From Siniperca chuatsi (lineage: Eukaryota > Chordata > Actinopteri > Centrarchiformes > Sinipercidae): a stretch of DNA of 64,000 bases. Positions 26,001 through 34,300 of this stretch are shown one piece after another. The translations under genes were made by a program, and so were the position numbers. Each line of letters opens with the position of its first letter. Position 1 is the stretch's first letter. Below the pieces are notes generated by a model. The model had not been told where the DNA came from, did not search any database, and saw only the letters and a list, made by a program, of their open reading frames with translations. Location: the NCBI RefSeq assembly GCF_020085105.1, contig NC_058051.1, forward strand, positions 3,988,001 to 4,052,000, written 5' to 3'.

Positions 26001-29000
26001 GGATGTTGCCAGGCACTCCCATACACCTAATCGGTGTGAATGAATCGGGCTAGGTTAGTTTAGCTCTAATCCCGGCTCTCTTGCCTCTTTTCCCGGGTCG
26101 ATCGCACTGCTGGTCGGAAGATATATATATACAGTATAGTAACGTTATTCTAAATATGATTGTAATTTATTTTCCAGCATTCAGTGTTGATTTCAGCATT
26201 CAGTCTCATGTATGTCACGTCACTGTTTTGGCCAATGCCCAGGATGATGCTCGCTCATGCCTATGGAATGCAAGCGCAAGCAACAGGATCCTTACTGCAG
26301 TTCAGTTAACGGCCACCGATGTCATTAATAACAAGGATTTTCTGAAAGTTACACATAGAACACATAGAAAGTTACCACTGAACACCAATGATTTGTGACT
26401 TTACTTGGACTTAGCCTTTTGATTTGGGATGACTTCTTATCCTTCCCATACCCAATCTGGCTTTTAATTTGGAGTAAAATTGTTTTTTACATAATTTTTA
26501 TCCTTGGTGTTTATTTAATTACAATTTATTCTATTGAGTTTTATATATTGATATACTTTCTTTTATTGTTGTAAATTTTACTCTTGCAAAATGTTTTCTT
26601 TTCCTTTTGTTTGTTTTTGTTTTTTCTGTTGTCTTAATTTTGCTATGTAAAGCACTTATGGCTGCATGTTATGTATGTATGAAAGGTGCTATATAAATAA
26701 AGTTGAGTTGAGATGTGTTGGTCATAACTGTATAGTTATTTACACAAAATGGACTGCAAAATGTTCGGCACAATAACTTTGTTTGCTATATAAGGCTTCA
26801 CAAAGAACAGTATCGTTGAGGCATTAATGTTTTAATAATATTAGCTAGCATTTAGATGTTAACTTTGCAAACATGAAATCTTTGTATTCAGGATGTCTAC
26901 TGACATGTCAGTGATGGGTGGCCAGCAGTAAATTTAGCCTCACACTGTCATTATTCCAAATTCCATTATTAATTTATTAGGATTTAAAAGACAAAGTTTA
27001 GGACTTGAGATTTGTTGTTTACATGGGTCTTGATTTGGGACTTACCTGTCTTGACTTGAGTTTTAGGTAAGTTTTAGGTCTTCTAAGAATTATTTGTGAC
27101 TTGCAAAACAATCACGGGATCACCAAAGTTATTACAATTCATCCTGTGGGGACCATGAACCAGCAGTCTGGACACTGATAGCGTGGCTAAAAATGATGTG
27201 TGTAAATTTACCATCAAAGACATGAAACCTGACAAAACATCAAACAGTATTTCAACATGTTTAGAGTTTCACATTTGCACGTCAAAGGCTAAACATCTGA
27301 GTGGATGAGTCTGTTTCATTTTTTTTTCAGTGTATTGCATCTCTGCGTCATCTTGAGAAGTCTGTTCCTGACAATCAAAACGCTTCCCTAGTAATTATAG
27401 ATATAGATTGAATCCATATATTTTACTAGGTGAAACTACTCTATCATTGTTACACACTGTTAATCTTGAGCCTGGATTACATGAGACTGTACAGGTGTTC
27501 GGGTGTTTTCTCCTACCTCATCCGTTATCTGGCCTCCAAAGGTAACCCACGTGCCTGCAAAAAATTTAATGATTACACTGTGTGTGTTACAGCAGAATAT
27601 CAGGGATCCCTTTGGCTTGCTTTGATCCCAAGAAATGATTATGATATTTATAAAAGTAAATAAATGACAAAAGAATTGCAACAAATTTGAGTATTGTTCA
27701 GTTTGCAAGCTGACATTCGAGAATGTGTAGGCAAAGATCTGCCAGAGCAGAATGATATTTGTGCTTGACTGAAGATATAATCGTTTAACAGATGTTTTGA
27801 ACCTGCAAGAGGGTAACTATATTCAAGCCAGTAATAGGGTTTCTCTCGCCCTGAATTATCAGTGCTGCTCGCTCTCATTTTCTGTAATGAAGGTGTCCAT
27901 GTTGTGCTAGCTGGAGAGGCCTGACGTCTGTGATCCTCTGCCAACAAGTTGGTCTGAGCAGGAGGAAACACAGCTGAACATAATCCATTGAAAACATTAG
28001 AGGTGCGTATGCCTGGTGTTAAGAAAACACATTTCTGTCATCTCTAAGGTTATCTGTGATCACTCATTTTTATTTTATTCATTTTATTTTTATTTTTTGT
28101 TAACTTTACCTCTAGTGGAGGCTATATATATTGCAATGAGTTGGAATATTTTACACAAAAAGGGATTCATTTCTCAGTCATCTTTTTTACATTGTTATAA
28201 ATAAAATGCTTAAAATGTGTTGTTTAAATTTTCAGTCCACAGTTGAGGATTTAAGTGTGGGTGCCTGCTTTGTGGGAGCTGGGTGTTCCCACTACCTGTA
28301 AGGATCGCAATGATTTGCCATTAGAGGAACAATGGGATGCATTTTTACAGTTGATGGGTTGGGTACTACTGCCTGTATGTCCACATAAACTGGTTAAGTG
28401 TACAAAAAATGGCTGTTTATGTTTCAAAACAATGTTTTCAGGTCATAAAGATCTAGACTCAAGTCATCTGACAAAATAAACAAGAAAGGTTAATGACATC
28501 AGCTATACTGTGTGATCGCTGTGGAGAGAGAACACTGAGGGAGAATTAAGACTACAGCTGGAGAAAATAGAGAAAGCTGGCGTAGAAATGAGCTCAAAAA
28601 TGTTGACTTGCAGGCTGAATTGTACTTTAAATTGTTTGCTGCTTATTCAATTCTTTTGTCTCTATATTCATAGATATTCCATAGATGTTCATGGTCTTAT
28701 TGTCATTGTAGATGCATGTATATACCACACTCACCTAATCCAAGACAGGACACCCTCAGCCCCGATTTGCCCAGATTTCTGTTGACAAAAAAATAAGCAG
28801 CAAATTATATTTATAGAACAGAAAGTATATATCATATTATCAATACATTCTATTTTATATCAATAATTTTTGAATTTCTGCTGTTGGTTTTCACATGCCT
28901 ATAGGCCAAGCCCAGTAAATTGCTCTATAGCCCTACATAGTTTTCCTGCTGAGCAGCACAATGAAATGTACTTGCCAGCCAATCAGGATGAAGTACATGC

Positions 29001-31391
29001 AGGGGGCTGAATTTTTTCACGCAAGGCTAAAATTGGTCCGAATGCGGCCTAAGCCATGACAGTGTGACAGTGAGTCGGCATTCACAATTCCAGGCCCCTC
29101 ACTACAAGATTTTATCCAAATTTGTGTCAGTAGTGTTCTGAATAGATTGCACACTGCTATCATTTTAGTTGGAAATACAAATAACCTCCTGTACAGTGTG
29201 GGAGCTGTTACCACAGCAAGCAGTCTCACTGGTCAACACCAGCGCTTACTCAGCAGCTGCATAATGTGCATGTCGTTCTGCTTGTTAACGCTGTAGTATC
29301 TACTGGAGCTGTTTACCACTGCCAACCTGAAAAACAAGTAGTTTCCAAGTACAGGAACTCCACCTTTCCATGTGTGAGAAGTCTTTTTCGTTCTCTCCCC
29401 CTCTCACCTCAATAATTGGTTAAAGGTGGTGAACCCCAGCTTAGGTAGTTGTTGGTAATGACCAGGACCATTGGGGAGCATATGTTCCATTAAAAGAGAT
29501 GGTGCTCATTTTCTGTCAGATTTTGTTAGTGTTTTATGAAGTTCTAAGAGGCCTGCTCTCTAGCTGCACTATCCCAGGACAAGTGAAGACCCCTAGTGTC
29601 ACCATAGCCGACCCAGAAGGACACACCACACCAGCATCACTGAGTGGTCCATGTGAAGTCATTAGACAATAGGATGTGGAGGATGTGTAGTGGTATAAAT
29701 GCTGAGCAGGGAGAGTGTGAAGTCAATAAAAGAAAATAGATTAGACAAACAATCAAATAAATAAAAGAAAGGAAGAAAAATGACGATAAAGGAAAGGTCA
29801 TTAGAAATATCAACCATCTCCTGATTAAACACCTCTGTTGTCCACTGCTAGTTGGAACTCCCTGGCCAGGCAGTTACAACCAGGATGCAAGGGCCTCATG
29901 TTCCACTGCTCTTCCCTGTTCCACCCGGACAGAGGCGGTTGTCAGGGGTAAAAGGAAAACAAGGGAGGGAAAAATGTCGTACATATTTCCTATGATTGCC
30001 CGACGGGTCTGCCTTGGCTGGTACCACCCACCTCACTGTACGGACCTGCCATAGTGGTATCAGCCAATCGTCAATATGTAGTTGTGACAAAAGTAAGTCA
30101 GTGTTTTTGTGTCATTAACATACCAGTGGGTGCATATCATACCAGCCAACTTGGGTCAATAAATGAAATTTAAAACATGAATCAAGACAGTTTGTCAGAA
30201 GCAAAGTTTAGCACTTTTCATTCGATAGAGAAGCTGGAGATATAACATTTAGGAACACATTAGCCTACCGATATCATCATCACTTGAGTGACAAAGGATA
30301 AAAACTGTAGTTTCAATCTGGGGTTCCTTTTCTTCTTATGTGAGACAGTTTGAGGGGACACGACAAACCATTTAGCTCTCGGCTATAGATGTATAAAAAA
30401 AATGCATATACAAATGTCGGTCTGTCAGTTGGTCGGAAGGATTGCCATTAAATTGGTAACATTGGACATTGGTCCCTGACTTTTCCTGTAGCACCACCAG
30501 CAGGTCAAAGTGTTCACTTATCCAATGAATATCTCAACACCCGTTATGGAGCTCATAGCCTAGTCAGTCAACACATGGCAGTGGAAAGGGTTGAGTCAAT
30601 AACACAAAACACAAACAACACAAAAAGTTCTGTTAATTCTGTTTGAGTTAAGTAGGCAGCATATGCTTAATATGATATGCATCAGATGATGCCTGCTAAA
30701 ATCAGAGATGATCTGTCTTGATCAACAGTGTGCCCACCAAAGTTTCACTGCTTAACTCATTACTGTAAAGGCCTTCACTGAATGGTTGTCACCTCTGACC
30801 AGGAAGAATTTTTTTTTATTTCTTTAGCTAAGCTGTTAGTAGGGGAAACAAAGGTCCGTCCATAGGTTCACAGCATGACCCCTTGATTACTTGTAACTGT
30901 TTGGTTGGTTGTAGATTTATATTGTAGTTTTATTTTGGCCACTTTCACACTCTCACATCTTAACTCAGGGCTATAACTGTGTTTTATATATTTATATACT
31001 GTGTATACATATATATATGAAACACAGATATAGCCCTGAGCTCATCTTACCTGTAAATCATGCCAGTGGCATAAGACATGCTGTCCTTGAGTGAAACATG
31101 GTTCATCCTAAGGAAATCCTCCAGGTTTTTGTGCTGAGCAGCTGCACGAACCTCTCTCAGGCGCTGAAACTCTGCTAACTGGCGAGTGCGCTGCTGCCTT
31201 TCTTCCTGCTCCAGTGCTTGCTCTGACAAGAAACAGCTCAGGCCACTGTGCACACTCTCACTCATGGATGACAGGGACAGTATCTTGCCTCCAGACCCGC
31301 CACTTCCGCTGCTGATGCTACTGCTTCGACATATCCCGCTGCTGTCTCGACTGCCAGGTGGCACCCCTCCACTGCACCCAGGCTTGGGCAT
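5002..31391 (-). CDS. kcnab2: Voltage-gated K+ channel beta subunit (Kv-beta2-like), complete, 14 exons
   Basis: The family is an aldo-keto reductase-fold cytoplasmic subunit that assembles with Kv1 channels, binds NADP(H) and affects channel trafficking and gating. Joined exons: 31051-31391, 28735-28778, 27517-27554, 20227-20306, 15519-15563, 14354-14398, 11996-12039, 11718-11804, 10961-11046, 10487-10607, 10018-10112, 8527-8647, 8008-8096 and 5002-5091. They total 1326 bases, or 441 residues, with every phase consistent. The catalytic set expected from Kv-beta2 is present: Asp159, Tyr164, Lys192 and Asn232, a constant offset of 74 from Asp85, Tyr90, Lys118 and Asn158. The blocks [18 protein letters not shown] and NPYSKKD-like C-terminus favour KCNAB2 over KCNAB1 and KCNAB3. 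Human KCNAB2 has 367 residues; the excess is all in exon 1. Which teleost duplicate (a or b) it is cannot be told from here. Confidence 0.93.
5565..5635. repeat. Perfect 24-bp inverted repeat with palindromic arms
   Basis: Arms 5565-5588 and 5612-5635 are exact reverse complements around a 23-base loop. The outer 15 bases of each arm (AACCACTGAGTGGTT and AACCACTCAGTGGTT) are nearly self-palindromic. Just upstream, GTATACAA and TTGTATAC form another 8-bp inverted pair across 5532-5556. Confidence 0.85.
6571..7171. mobile_element. 601-bp unit bounded by 63-bp inverted repeats
   Basis: Arms 6571-6633 and 7109-7171 are reverse complements with two mismatches in 63. The 475-bp interior has no ORF. 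Such a structure fits a foldback or MITE-type non-autonomous element, or two opposed copies of one repeat. I could not assign a superfamily or see a clear target-site duplication. Confidence 0.65.
8008..8096 (-). CDS. kcnab2: kcnab2 exon 13 (89 bp)
   Basis: Completes Ala383 and encodes [19 protein letters not shown] then [10 protein letters not shown] (384-412), a cofactor-contacting end of the barrel. Acceptor TTTCCACAG, donor GTCAGA. Confidence 0.94.
8527..8647 (-). CDS. kcnab2: kcnab2 exon 12 (121 bp)
   Basis: Encodes 343-382, beginning [18 protein letters not shown] and ending [13 protein letters not shown]. Acceptor CTGATAACAG, donor GTAAAA. Confidence 0.93.
8648..10017 (-). other. kcnab2 intron 11, holds a SINE
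   Basis: Non-coding apart from the SINE near 9350-9585. A poly-T tract lies near 8776. Confidence 0.6.
9350..9585 (+). mobile_element. tRNA-derived SINE, decayed
   Basis: An A-box-like TTAGTGGTAGAGCGG is followed by AATCAGAAGGTCGGC and a body with CTTGGGCAAGACACTGAACCCC. It ends in the GAAGTGCTTTGAGTAGT tail typical of fish SINEs. The B box has lost its GGTTCGATCC core, so it is not a functional tRNA. Confidence 0.75.
10018..10112 (-). CDS. kcnab2: kcnab2 exon 11 (95 bp)
   Basis: Completes Gly311 and encodes 312-342, [20 protein letters not shown] then [11 protein letters not shown]. The acceptor is GGGCATGCAG; a 25-bp tandem duplication lies 20 bp upstream in the intron. Confidence 0.93.
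10133..10182. repeat. 25-bp tandem duplication
   Basis: Two adjacent 25-bp copies starting GGAAATGTGATGTAATGG (10133-10157 and 10158-10182) differ at one base. They lie in kcnab2 intron 10, about 20 bp from the acceptor of exon 11, where branch-point sequence is expected. Confidence 0.85.
10487..10607 (-). CDS. kcnab2: kcnab2 exon 10 (121 bp)
   Basis: Encodes 271-310, beginning [20 protein letters not shown] and ending [14 protein letters not shown] is the KCNAB2 form (LYHKIG in KCNAB1 and KCNAB3). Acceptor TTTGCTGTAG, donor GTAATT. Confidence 0.93.
10961..11046 (-). CDS. kcnab2: kcnab2 exon 9 (86 bp)
   Basis: Completes Glu242 and encodes 243-270, [20 protein letters not shown] followed by [15 protein letters not shown] is a hallmark of the family. 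Donor GTGAGT. Confidence 0.94.
11718..11804 (-). CDS. kcnab2: kcnab2 exon 8 (87 bp), catalytic Asn
   Basis: Completes Gly213 and encodes 214-241, including [19 protein letters not shown] with Asn232. Acceptor TATGAAACAG, donor GTGGGT. Confidence 0.93.
11996..12039 (-). CDS. kcnab2: kcnab2 exon 7 (44 bp)
   Basis: Completes Lys198 and encodes [14 protein letters not shown] (199-212), an invariant Kv-beta block. Acceptor TTTTTCAG, donor GTAAGA. Confidence 0.93.
12040..14353 (-). other. kcnab2 intron 6, no gene seen
   Basis: No ORF in the interval is protein-like. A copy of a dispersed repeat with AATGAAGGTAT and GCCAGCTGTGCATA cores lies near 13040-13170. Confidence 0.55.
14354..14398 (-). CDS. 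kcnab2: kcnab2 exon 6 (45 bp), catalytic Lys
   Basis: Encodes [14 protein letters not shown] (184-197) with active-site Lys192. The IFWGG reading matches KCNAB2 and KCNAB3; KCNAB1 has LYWGG. Donor GTATGT. Confidence 0.92.
14985..15235 (-). pseudogene. L1/Tx1-like LINE ORF2 C-terminal fragment
   Basis: The minus strand reads [30 protein letters not shown] and then [17 protein letters not shown]. This is the post-RT segment and cysteine motif of L1-type ORF2 proteins in fish. It is 5'-truncated, broken by stops and in a kcnab2 intron. Confidence 0.75.
15240..15325 (+). mobile_element. LINE 3' tail
   Basis: AATTTCACTAGACGTTGTAC, then TGTGTATGTGACAATAAACC and an imperfect TGATT repeat, is the usual 3' end of fish CR1/Rex/L2-type LINEs. 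It abuts the L1-like fragment in opposite orientation. Confidence 0.6.
15519..15563 (-). CDS. kcnab2: kcnab2 exon 5 (45 bp)
   Basis: Completes Lys168 and encodes [14 protein letters not shown] (169-182) plus two bases of Arg183. Acceptor TTTTCCAG, donor GTGGGA. Confidence 0.92.
17327..17585 (-). pseudogene. LINE reverse transcriptase fragment (QFAYQA type)
   Basis: The minus strand reads [37 protein letters not shown], and NFLTDRKQQ before STGAP. These are RT domain blocks 2-4 of a fish Rex1/L2-type LINE, with frameshifts and a short internal deletion. It directly follows, in the same orientation, a different LINE. Confidence 0.7.
17586..18500 (-). pseudogene. LINE reverse transcriptase, palm and C-terminal part
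   Basis: The minus strand shows [13 protein letters not shown] near 18400, then [13 protein letters not shown] around 18150-18170 (the RT catalytic YADD-type box, both aspartates present). Downstream come [38 protein letters not shown], and [16 protein letters not shown]. Several frame breaks make it non-functional. The lineage is a fish non-LTR element that I cannot name securely. Confidence 0.8.
19720..20110. mobile_element. MITE-like repeat
   Basis: Begins near ACAGGGACAGTTCACTCCATA and includes TGGCACTCTGCTTGTGGTG. This is a type of sequence common in fish hAT-like non-autonomous elements. Ends are not defined. Confidence 0.4.
20227..20306 (-). CDS. kcnab2: kcnab2 exon 4 (80 bp), catalytic Asp and Tyr
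   Basis: Encodes residues 142-167, including [12 protein letters not shown], with Asp159 and Tyr164 of the reductase active site. The family usually has AAGK where this reads TAGK. The acceptor ends GTTGAAG rather than the usual CAG; the donor is GTAAGT. Confidence 0.92.
20535..20690 (+). repeat. Dispersed fish repeat, copy 1
   Basis: GGTCCACCACTT, ATCTCAACA, TAGATGGATTGCCAT and GTGGATGAA occur in the same order as in the longer copy at 63585-63960. Confidence 0.55.
21574..22648. mobile_element. 1.1-kb unit with inverted-repeat ends
   Basis: The left arm 21574-21654 and right arm 22585-22648 are reverse complements sharing TCTCCTCTGTGGAG, TCTGGTGCAGGCT and ACTGTCAGGACAGGAAA. The left arm carries a 17-bp insertion. 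Between them lies the exon-like ORF at 21877-22137. No transposase is visible. It may be a non-autonomous DNA element that captured an exon, or two opposed copies of one repeat by chance. Confidence 0.55.
21877..22137 (+). pseudogene. Exon-like 86-codon ORF, family not identified
   Basis: An open frame begins directly after a strong acceptor (CTCTCTTTTTTCCATAG). Its first codons read [20 protein letters not shown], and it ends [16 protein letters not shown] with a stop. Composition is protein-like, with acidic helical stretches. In the +1 frame, coding-like sequence ([11 protein letters not shown]) continues past the stop, which suggests a frameshift. There is only a faint likeness to the SMC5 hinge region (A..W...N...F, FVF..-ED-E pattern), too weak to name it. 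It lies on the strand opposite to kcnab2. Confidence 0.35.
23019..23772 (+). mobile_element. PIF/Harbinger-like element, decayed
   Basis: Both ends carry GGCCTTTTCA in inverted orientation (left from 23019, right to 23772). The interior encodes [13 protein letters not shown] and, in overlapping frames, [18 protein letters not shown]. This resembles the WVHP(L/I)..R...GEF segment at the N-terminus of Harbinger transposases. No DDE domain is left. Clear matching 3-bp target duplications are not seen. Confidence 0.6.
24185..24840 (+). pseudogene. LINE endonuclease-domain fragment
   Basis: Frames include [12 protein letters not shown] (family: TETWL) and GDFNRANL near 24670, the catalytic GDFN box of apurinic-type LINE endonucleases. 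Stops and shifts interrupt it. An imperfect TTCAGA iteration at 24198-24215 precedes it. Confidence 0.7.
25270..25396 (+). mobile_element. LINE 3' tail
   Basis: AAAATTTCCCCTTGGAGACA followed by ATAAAGTATATCTTATCTTA is the typical 3' end of fish L2/CR1-type LINEs. It probably belongs with the endonuclease fragment upstream, with the reverse transcriptase deleted. Confidence 0.6.
25430..26045 (+). pseudogene. R2/NeSL-like reverse transcriptase fragment
   Basis: Successive frames read [47 protein letters not shown], then [18 protein letters not shown] (RT motif A with its catalytic Asp) and later [16 protein letters not shown]. The RGF...GC arrangement is that of site-specific LINEs with a restriction-like endonuclease (R2, NeSL, R4). 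Frameshifts and stops make it inactive. Confidence 0.6.
26640..26715 (+). mobile_element. L2-type LINE 3' tail
   Basis: TGTAAAGCACTTATGGCTGC followed by AAAGGTGCTATATAAATAAA and a GTTGA repeat is the standard L2 3' terminus in fish. Upstream coding sequence is not recognisable. Confidence 0.6.
27517..27554 (-). CDS. kcnab2: kcnab2 exon 3 (38 bp)
   Basis: Completes Gly129 and encodes [12 protein letters not shown] (130-141), part of the cofactor pocket in Kv-beta proteins. Acceptor TTTTTTGCAG, donor GTAGGA. Confidence 0.93.
28735..28778 (-). CDS. kcnab2: kcnab2 exon 2 (44 bp)
   Basis: Completes Arg114 and encodes [14 protein letters not shown] (115-128), the start of the aldo-keto reductase barrel. 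Acceptor GTCAACAG, donor GTGAGT. The 44-bp size and phase fit the preceding and following exons exactly. Confidence 0.93.
28779..31050 (-). other. kcnab2 intron 1 (2.3 kb)
   Basis: I looked for the 42-bp alternative exon that human KCNAB2 carries after GMIY and saw none. A copy of the dispersed fish repeat lies near 30415-30560. The remainder has no recognisable coding sequence. Confidence 0.5.
30415..30560 (+). repeat. Dispersed fish repeat, copy 2
   Basis: Shares the CCCTGACTTTTCCTGTAGCACCACC block with the copy at 63585-63960 (CCTTGACCTTTCCTCTAGCACCACC) and TCGGAAGGATTGCCAT-type sequence upstream. Confidence 0.5.
31051..31391 (-). CDS. kcnab2: kcnab2 exon 1: long N-terminal extension
   Basis: Encodes residues 1-113 plus two bases of Arg114. 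It begins MPKPGCSGG, runs through a Ser/Gly-rich stretch (about 17-50), then a charged, probably coiled-coil stretch (about 58-92, [11 protein letters not shown] onwards), and ends [17 protein letters not shown]. The end resembles the Kv-beta1 exon end HHISLKES..GMKYR. The donor is GTAAGA. TAG lies directly before the ATG in frame, but CATCAACTTCTAG is also a fair splice acceptor. The ATG may therefore sit at the first base of a spliced exon, and upstream coding sequence cannot be excluded. Confidence 0.85.
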
Positions 31392-34300
31392 CTAGAAGTT
31401 GATGATGAAACAAAATCTGGTGTCACAATCAAACAGGAGTGTGATAGAGCCATGCCTATAAATACCACCTCCACCAATGTGAGTGGGCCGGTCAATAATC
31501 AGGACATCATCAACTCTTCTCAACCCTTCCCACTTCCCATGTGCATCATGGTTTGTAACATCATCACAGTTGGCTTATATGGTCTCTGCTCTGCCTCTGC
31601 TGTCTGCATTATTGAACTACAAACACTGAATCATTTATGGGTGAGTTAAGTATTACATGTGGAGGACTGATGTGCTTTGCTGTTTGTCTGTGCAGATGAT
31701 AAGACGAACATGCACACATGCACGTGACAATGTTGTTTAAAACCGTGCAAGATCCATACTCACACACTAGGTGCCTGGGTAGACATCTGTGGAATTGTGG
31801 CATGCATGAGGATAATTCACTTTGGGGAGACATAGCACTGTTGGCTGAAGGAAGAATTGAAAGACAAGATGATCTTTTGAGAACTGACAGTCTCACAGTT
31901 AACTTCAATGTAACACTGATGGTGTTGAATTAGAAACACAATAGGCAAACAGTAGCAATAGTTGTTATGGTGAAGGCTGATTAGATACTCCATCTGCCTT
32001 GGGAAGTGTTGTTTTATTGTCAGGGACTGTACAAATATTATTAGGTGGGGAGGGGGGGCTCAGGAAAAAGGGTGGGTTATGTGATTTTTCTTTCTGCTGA
32101 AGGGTAACAGTCTTAACCTTTTCTCATCCCGCGTTTATATTTTATTTAATTCTTCTCTTGTGAGATTTATTTTTAAAAATGAAAATGTTAAATCAAAAAC
32201 ATTGGCTTTTGTGTGCACCACAGGTAATAAAGGTGCGCTTTGGCCATATGCAGAGGAAAAGATTCCTCCAGGCTTTATTTTTCTCAATCAAAATCAATTT
32301 TTGAGGGGTCTCAAAAATTAAGCTAATTATTTTCTATTTATCTGAAGCATGATCAACCCCAATTCTGATGAACATTTTGGATCTTTATTAATGAAAAGAA
32401 TTAGACATTCTGAAAGCTGGCCTCTAAGTCATAAACCCGCCCTGTCCAGAGAACTGATAAGCTTTCTCCCAGTAATTTCCTCTGTCCCATGACCTTTGCC
32501 GGACTCGAGGCCACTAATTGAAAGTTGAATGACAATCTCTCGATTTAAGGCAGGTCTGCTTGTTAAACTAATCCAATGTCCTGTTGAGATACAAGTCACA
32601 CTATAGTGCAAGACTCAGAAAGGAATGTTGAGTGCCAGTTGAGAGTGAAACTAAGCCAGTTCAATGGACCATACACTGGACTTCATCAATGAGTCCTAAA
32701 ACTTTAAGACTTAAGAGAACAGATAAATGACTTTGCCATACAGAATCAAAATGTATTAACTAATATGTTATGTTTAATTGACAGTATAAAAAGACAAAGA
32801 ACAATGAACACTGAAATCACAAGGACTCTTTCTTTATATGAACAATGAAGTGTGTATGATATTGTTTACAAAGTGGGATACAGTTTCATTATTGTAAGTC
32901 CTTGCTTGCAACCCCAATGACAAAAGATGTTTTCAACTGATTTCTTGTTGCCTTAACCTTAGTATTAATCAATTAAACATGCCTAAGGTTACATTATGTT
33001 ACATATTAGCCTATTATGATGTACTATGATAGCCTTATTCTGTCCTCACTCCACTTGTCATAGCCTCCATGATGTGTTTATCCCCCCAACCCTCTGAGAG
33101 AAGAGACAAGCAGGACATTTAACTTGTGTGATTTTATTTTACTATTTCATTTACTGTTACTGATATATGTATAGTGTTGGAAAACATATTACCATGTACG
33201 GCACTTATTAAGTGGATAATATCCCATTTTATTCATTAAAGTGTCTAGTACCTTCCAACAACTGATTAGACTAAGTTTTAACATTGGAGAGTTAAACTTA
33301 TAGCCATAAAACATTATTAATTCATTAGAGAGAATTATGATAAGATAGGGTGGAAGTGGAGTGAAGTTTCGCGCCTTGAACACAAACAGCCCCTCCCCCT
33401 CTTAGAGAAGACTTAAAGACAAGAGAAAATGTCTTGTCCACTCTGTTACGTCTTACGCACTTCAAGACCTTATCATCAGTAGACCTCTGACAGAAAAGGA
33501 TGACAACTGCAGGAGACCAGATCACTCCCCGGGACAGAGTTTCACGCTGAATCCCGAGCCTCACCAAAGATGGAGAAGGCCGACTTGAAGCCTTCAAGGA
33601 ACCTGTTCCAGCTCTGGGTCTAACACAAAGAACTTGGAAAGAAAGAAGATTAAAGATGAATTACGAGATTAAAGAAGTTGCTACATCCAGTTGTATCACC
33701 TGAGTCCTAACGAGGGCTGTAACGAACTTAAAACTCAGTCAACAACTGGTAAACGCTCACATTGCCATCACAACCAAACGTCATCACCCTGATTATGGAA
33801 GGAGAGGCAGCCGACTCCGCGGGACTGACAGCGCATCCGGAAACATGGAACTCTGGGGAGTTTCATCCGGAACTGATGGCCCACCTCTCCCCTCCAGGGC
33901 AACGCCTGCCTTGCTCAGCCAAAACTCGGGGGAAACAACAGATACTTTTCCTGTGATATTGGGGTTTGATGTTTTAGCTTAAAAAGATAATTAAGAAACG
34001 TTAGATCAAAATTAGGATCTCCCATCAACATTGGTATGATAGCTAAATTAAACTAAACTATTAAAAGTTTATCCACATAGTGGTCTCCTGTGTTTACACA
34101 AGTTAATAACGCTAGCCAAAATAATCATTCACTGCATCATCTGGTGTCAAATGGTCATTCATTCACTTATTAATCATTCATCACTGTGTTCATATCATTC
34201 ATTTGTGGTTGCATTTATCTGTTCATTTGTGTGTCTAGTAGTTATAGTTGTGTGTATGTAGTTAGTATATATAGTATAGTACATTTAGAAAATGTTGGTT

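Larger units (their letters stand above)
20307..27516 (-). other. kcnab2 intron 3 (7.2 kb), dense with mobile-element remnants
   Basis: The largest intron wholly inside the coding region. It contains a dispersed repeat copy, an inverted-repeat unit with an exon-like ORF, a Harbinger-like element and three LINE segments, all annotated separately. No kcnab2 exon was found in it. Confidence 0.6.

Noticed and set aside
26081..26398. 105-codon plus-strand ORF in a kcnab2 intron
   Set aside because: No recognisable motif; it follows LINE debris and precedes an L2 tail, and its composition is unremarkable.
28779..31050. Alternative 42-bp KCNAB2 exon known from human
   Set aside because: Searched by eye for coding similarity to the segment after GMIY; nothing comparable was found.
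31186..31395. Plus-strand ORF opposite kcnab2 exon 1
   Set aside because: Antisense shadow rich in Leu/Ser/Pro, arising from the Ser/Gly-rich coding strand.
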